The notes beneath the pieces are model-generated. The model ran no database searches. It was not told the DNA's origin and saw nothing but the letters and a program-made list of their open reading frames with translations. Positions 61,001 to 64,000 of a stretch of 64,000 nucleotides of DNA are shown here, piece by piece; position 1 is the first letter of the stretch, and every line of letters begins with the position of its first letter. Source of the DNA: an uncultured Chitinophaga sp. (GTDB lineage Bacteria; Bacteroidota; Bacteroidia; Chitinophagales; Chitinophagaceae); assembly GCF_902168175.1 (NCBI RefSeq), contig NZ_CABHOU010000025.1:558001-622000 (forward strand). Direction: 5' to 3'. The position numbers were made by a program, and so were the translations under genes.

Positions 61001-62949
61001 AAATCCCATTTATAACTGGTGGCACCAAGTGTTGCATCGGTAATCTTCACCTCCATCCTCTTGTCGCAGTCCACCGAGCCGATGTTGAACTTCGGATACG
61101 GCGCCAATACCGTTACCGTTTGCTGGGCAATTTCGTAACAGGTTTCATTAAACAGCATGAGCGTTACCACAAAATCACCCGGACCGTCCGCAAAGCTATG
61201 TCCCTGATCTGCCAGTCCTGCTCCGGTACTCGTACCATCCCCCCAGTCCCATGAGCGGTGGGTGAAAGGAGGCAACGAAATATCTTTAAACAGTGCCGGA
61301 TTGTTACCACATACCTTTAAAGGCGCTGTAAACACAGGTTTGGGCGTTTTATAAATATCGATCGTTCTAAAATAACTGATGGTTCCGGTACATCCGTCCT
61401 GCGTAGTGTATTTCAGGGTGATGGGGTACTTGCCTTCTAACGGATAAGTATGTACGGGCGATGGATCGTTGGATAAAGGCGAACCATCGCCAAAATCCCA
61501 CTCAAAACTGGTGATAATATCGCCTGTGGTAGATGTATAGCCGAACGACACATTGGCCCCTTCGCAATATTTATTGAAAGGTTCCGAGGCTACTATCTCT
61601 ATTCTGGGTTCTGAGATATTAATTGTTTTATTATTCTGCGATGCAGAGCAACCGTCCGCATTGGTCACCTTAAGCGTTGGATAATACACGCCTGCTGCGT
61701 TAAAGGTAAATGTTGGCTCCTTATCCACAGAAGTTTCACCCGCCCCCGAACTCCATTGCCATTTAGTGGCACCGGGGGTATTATCAGTAAACTTTATAGT
61801 AATAGGCAGCGTACAATAAGGTTTGTTTTCTATCACATAATCGGCCACTGGTACCGGGTTTACCTGTATCTCCTTTTGCACTTTCGCCTCACAGGCACCA
61901 AATAATGCACTTAGGGTGATGGTGTGCTTACCGGGGCTATACATCAACGTAGTAAGATCATTACTGGTACTCACTATATATTCGTCCACCATCCAGTTAA
62001 CAGATGTAGCGACAGGACTCAATACGGCCGTCGTAGTTAGCAGATCGTTCTGGCAAATAGTAGGCGGAATAGAGAAATCAGCACTAAAATTAGCTACATT
62101 AATTTGTACCGGAAATGTTTTACTGGCCTTACAACCAATACTGTTGGTGACATCCAGCTTCATCGTATAACTTCCTTTAGTGGCGTAGGAGTGATTGAGC
62201 GGCTGCTCCAGGGTACTGGTTGTACCATCTCCAAAATCCCAAACGTAGCTGAGGTCGGGGCCGGTAAGCAGGTTGGTAACAGGTACAGTTCCCGGTGCAG
62301 CGCATAAATAAGTGCTGGCCACGGTAAAATCTGCTTTTAGTTCCGGCGATACGGTAATAGCCTTACTGATTGTTTTAACATTAGAGCAACCTCGATTAGT
62401 GGTTACCGTGAGGCTCACGTTATACGACTGCGCATAATTATAAGTATGTGAAGGGTTAGCGCCGGAGCCGGCCGCCCCATCGCCGAAATCCCAGGCATAA
62501 CTAACAATAGCCCCATCGCCCGGGGCGGACTTATCGGCAAAGTTAACGCCTAAGGGCACGCAGCCTTGCGATACATCGAAGCTAAAGTCCGCTACCGGGT
62601 TCTTATACACGGTAATTGTTTTAACTGCTTCGCTGGTGGTGCCGGAGGCTCCTTTTGCCACCAGCTTAACGGTGTATACACCTGGATTGGGAAAACTTGC
62701 GCCGGCAGTGCCCATAAGGTCGGACGTAACGCCGTTCCCGAAATCCCAGCTTACGCTGGTAGCGCCCACTGATGTATTTTTAAAACTTACCACAAGCGGC
62801 GCACAACCACTGGCCACAGAGCCAGGAGAGAGGTCGAATGCCGCAGTTACCTGGGCATACGCGCCGCTGGTGAATAACAAAGCGAATAAAGCCAACCAAA
62901 CCACTCTGCCAATCAGGTTCAAATAGGGTACAGTGTATTTCACGGTCAA
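58042..62949 (-). CDS. giant PKD-repeat protein with T9SS type B C-terminal domain
   Basis: A 1635-residue secreted protein. A signal peptide lies at about residues 10–33 (ending AYAQ). About fourteen PKD domains follow, each marked by a (Y/W)xWDFGDG-type motif (for example near residues 65, 150, 235, 495, 650 and 960). Three Ig-like segments precede a gliding/T9SS type B sorting domain from about 1545 (IPSAFTPNADGVNDLF, MRIYNRWGNLMYE, YKGVIMLVR). It should be exported by T9SS and act at the cell surface, likely in adhesion or gliding. The start codon is TTG (62949) or GTG (62943). Confidence 0.9.
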   Translation of the reverse strand: MTVKYTVPYLNLIGRVVWLALFALLFTSGAYAQVTAAFDLSPGSVASGCAPLVVSFKNTSVGATSVSWDFGNGVTSDLMGTAGASFPNPGVYTVKLVAKGASGTTSEAVKTITVYKNPVADFSFDVSQGCVPLGVNFADKSAPGDGAIVSYAWDFGDGAAGSGANPSHTYNYAQSYNVSLTVTTNRGCSNVKTISKAITVSPELKADFTVASTYLCAAPGTVPVTNLLTGPDLSYVWDFGDGTTSTLEQPLNHSYATKGSYTMKLDVTNSIGCKASKTFPVQINVANFSADFSIPPTICQNDLLTTTAVLSPVATSVNWMVDEYIVSTSNDLTTLMYSPGKHTITLSALFGACEAKVQKEIQVNPVPVADYVIENKPYCTLPITIKFTDNTPGATKWQWSSGAGETSVDKEPTFTFNAAGVYYPTLKVTNADGCSASQNNKTINISEPRIEIVASEPFNKYCEGANVSFGYTSTTGDIITSFEWDFGDGSPLSNDPSPVHTYPLEGKYPITLKYTTQDGCTGTISYFRTIDIYKTPKPVFTAPLKVCGNNPALFKDISLPPFTHRSWDWGDGTSTGAGLADQGHSFADGPGDFVVTLMLFNETCYEIAQQTVTVLAPYPKFNIGSVDCDKRMEVKITDATLGATSYKWDFGDGQTIDYNTPPAVPVVSHVYAQNGNYNITMTVSDGTCTSSLTKVVKIIAASPIVVTADKSTICRNDVVTLVAANDPSVVRDLYSWLYNGNGSYDNNYRNATKVYSNLDPGTAILKTYAYNEVGCIDSSHEIKVAVTGPVADFSFSNANICHGTPMIFTDATDTKYSAPLKTWTFNYGDGSKEQTYANAGPFSHIYDSAAYYTVTMRVTDETGCYHSATKFGQVVIKGPNADFTAPVIVGPGMKANIGNTTDVSLSTAPVTYKWDFGDGSTSIVKDPAPHTYTVKGIYNVTLTVKDGNGCTDTLQKQIKVSDVSADFIYTSAYVNPTSGCPPVKYFFGDKSLNAKEVFWDFGDGGTSREFSPEHTYIYSGVYKIKMSVTGQAGNTDEKEITIEIKGPKGSITASAPGGCLTKEITFNVQASNVTGYSWDFTDGQVKETTDKSIAHTFRNAGIYNPRLILGDGSGCKGVAYLDDPIIIDNLDLKLSTGPISVCDSGWFYLEVDYNSFSIDQQNMPGVYTWTLGDGLTMTGEGTPTPVLYGNKPGSPEVKLHVLTAFGCEQTVTQPLKVLQKPVVSFTGPLEACAEEDVLFVSVLTKADQSTTKWNWTFGTEGSGSVATPQAQRFTVAGNHDVRLIVTSDNGCMDTADHAINILPLPVVKVSASASYICLGESVSLTAVGGTGYLWDNAASLNNAAIATPVANPENTTTYRVTVTNGYGCEDTDEVTVRVVRPLTVSIKPVTDFCIGDPLLLHATGADHYIWTGDDLNDPTSPDPIARPVDAGIYTYKVTGSDNDGCFSDEEELSVTVQRRPTVNAGPDIITPGGAAVTLTPQTSNDIAKLNWTPSQYLDCSTCLNPQVLLNKSTVYTITVENAYGCKATDDVLVQLVCNQGAVFIPSAFTPNADGVNDLFFPKGSGIREIRSMRIYNRWGNLMYERQRFQVNDRSVGWDGTWHGRKAESGAYLYFIEAECEEKTLFEYKGVIMLVR

Positions 62950-63127
62950 TAGGATATCCGGTAAAAATACTATTTAACTATCATATGATATTTTTATTAA
63001 CATTAATAATGGGATTAATATTGTGTTACGTGTTGATAGGGATTGAGTACCAGGAGGATAATATTGCCTTGATATGCAAAGGAGGCTTCAGACTGGCCTA
63101 AGTGCTCCTCTCTTAAAAGCAAAACAG

Positions 63128-63155
63128 TCCCACCAACTGGCAGGACTGCTTTAAA
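63128..63155 (-). terminator. terminator of the glutamate dehydrogenase gene
   Basis: CAGTCC / GGACTG stem with a 12-base loop, about 20–45 bases past the stop; on the minus strand TTTTGCTTTT follows. Confidence 0.6.
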
Positions 63156-63173
63156 TCGATATACAGTAAAATA

Positions 63174-64000
63174 TTATGGGAAGATACCGAGTTGCTCGTA
63201 CGCCACACCAACTTTGTTGATCGCGCATACATAAGCTGCGGTACGCATGTCTTTGATATCTTTATTAGCGACCATCACGTCGCGCACTTCGTGCAGCGCG
63301 GCGATCATGGTTTCTTCGAGGCCGGAGTATACCAAATCCACCTCATCGGCACCATGGGCAATGAACTTACGTTCTTTATCCGACACCTTCCGGCCTGTCA
63401 TTTCTTCAATAACGCTCAGGATGTGGAAGTTCATATTCTCATCGAAGCGTTTGCCCAGCCTTCCGTAACGTACGTGGCTCAGGTTTTTCAGCCATTCGAA
63501 GTACGAAACAGTAACACCGCCTGCGTTCAGGAACATGTCCGGAACAACGATCACACCTTTCGCATTCAGAATTTCGTCGGCTTCGGGAGTGAGAGGGCCG
63601 TTAGCCGCTTCACCAATGATCTTCGCTTTTATGTTTGCTGCGTTACCACCATGGATAACGTTTTCGAGTGCAGCCGGGATCAGGATATCGCAATCCTGCT
63701 CAAGACCGTCCGTGTTTTTAGCCAGGTTCTGAGCGCCCGGGAAGTTGATGATAGAGCCGGTATCGTTGCGGTGCTTCAATACTTCGTCAGGATTGAGGCC
63801 AGCCGGGTTGTAGATAGCGCCATCCCATTCGATGAGACATACTACGATGGCACCTGCTTCGTGGAAGTATTTGGCAGCGTGGTAACCCACGTTACCCATA
63901 CCCTGAACGATTACACGTTTACCTTCGATACCTGCTTCCAGACCCAGTTTCTCCATATCTTCCTTTACGTTGCACAGTTCGCGCAAACCGTAGAATACAC
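63174..64000 (-). CDS. glutamate dehydrogenase (C-terminal part, runs off the window)
   Basis: 275 codons are visible and the frame stays open to the right edge (reading VFYGLRELCNVKED at the start of the visible part), so the N-terminal catalytic part lies outside. The NAD(P)-binding domain has IVQGMGNVGYHAAKYFHEAGAI near the start of the Rossmann fold. The end carries FIAHGADEVDLVYSGLEETM. It belongs to the Glu/Leu/Phe/Val dehydrogenase family and likely interconverts glutamate and 2-oxoglutarate. Confidence 0.92.
   Translation of the reverse strand, partial: VFYGLRELCNVKEDMEKLGLEAGIEGKRVIVQGMGNVGYHAAKYFHEAGAIVVCLIEWDGAIYNPAGLNPDEVLKHRNDTGSIINFPGAQNLAKNTDGLEQDCDILIPAALENVIHGGNAANIKAKIIGEAANGPLTPEADEILNAKGVIVVPDMFLNAGGVTVSYFEWLKNLSHVRYGRLGKRFDENMNFHILSVIEEMTGRKVSDKERKFIAHGADEVDLVYSGLEETMIAALHEVRDVMVANKDIKDMRTAAYVCAINKVGVAYEQLGIFP

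Overview
The window looks like a chromosomal segment of a Bacteroidota, most likely a Chitinophaga-like member of the Chitinophagaceae. The evidence is a large PKD-repeat protein with a gliding/type IX secretion (T9SS) C-terminal domain, the prs–rplY–pth gene order, a fused 2-oxoacid dehydrogenase E1, TAnnTTTG-type promoter elements, and many lineage-typical families (NIPSNAP, DUF4180, DinB, YegP, AarF kinase next to a TetR regulator). I see no prophage, insertion sequence, integrase, CRISPR array or rRNA. One tRNA with a CAT anticodon is present.

Layout. 0–2 kb: the tail of an unknown gene, then two tandem exported ferritin-like proteins. 2–13 kb: two divergent GT4 glycosyltransferases, a DUF985 cupin, an FMN reductase, a PepSY membrane protein, a gene-poor 1.2 kb stretch, a hemerythrin-like protein, a DoxX/HxlR divergent pair, a TetR/AarF-kinase operon and small stress-type genes. 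13–17 kb: a PL26/YetA-like exo-rhamnogalacturonan lyase and a secreted DUF6250 protein, suggesting pectin use without a local SusCD pair. 17–19 kb: an ECF-like sigma factor with a very short membrane partner, preceded by nested inverted repeats. 19–33 kb: an S9 peptidase, a large duplicated protein of unknown function, DinB, aldehyde dehydrogenase plus AraC regulator, an IPT/kelch-like lipoprotein, YegP, YdeI and DUF4180 proteins, and a 1-Cys peroxiredoxin beside a Crp/Fnr regulator with two perfect GTAAC-N4-GTTAC palindromes between them.

33.6–42.4 kb is the most unusual part. Seven tightly packed minus-strand genes encode, in transcription order, a caspase-family protease, a TIR–transmembrane–FGE-sulfatase fusion, a DUF1508 (YegP) protein, a TerB-like protein, a four-helix membrane protein with a long coiled coil, a vWA-like lipoprotein and a small membrane protein. 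Divergently, a protein with an acidic Gly/Asp tail is followed by a seven-helix membrane protein, a histidine kinase and a LuxR-type response regulator. Caspase, TIR, TerB, vWA and FGE modules recur in predicted bacterial conflict and self/non-self signalling systems, so I propose this as an uncharacterised membrane-anchored immune or programmed-death operon. That function is inference.

42.4–64 kb is mostly core metabolism: tRNA, fused E1 with a divergent MarR regulator and a palindromic operator, FAH-family hydrolase, pth, rplY, prs, radC, a Gfo/Idh/MocA oxidoreductase, a GH140-like glycosidase, ispD, queA, a dual-ATPase peptide ABC protein, AMP nucleosidase, a lone HsdR-N-type protein, a degenerate repeat cluster, the giant PKD/T9SS protein and the C-terminal part of a glutamate dehydrogenase that runs off the right edge.
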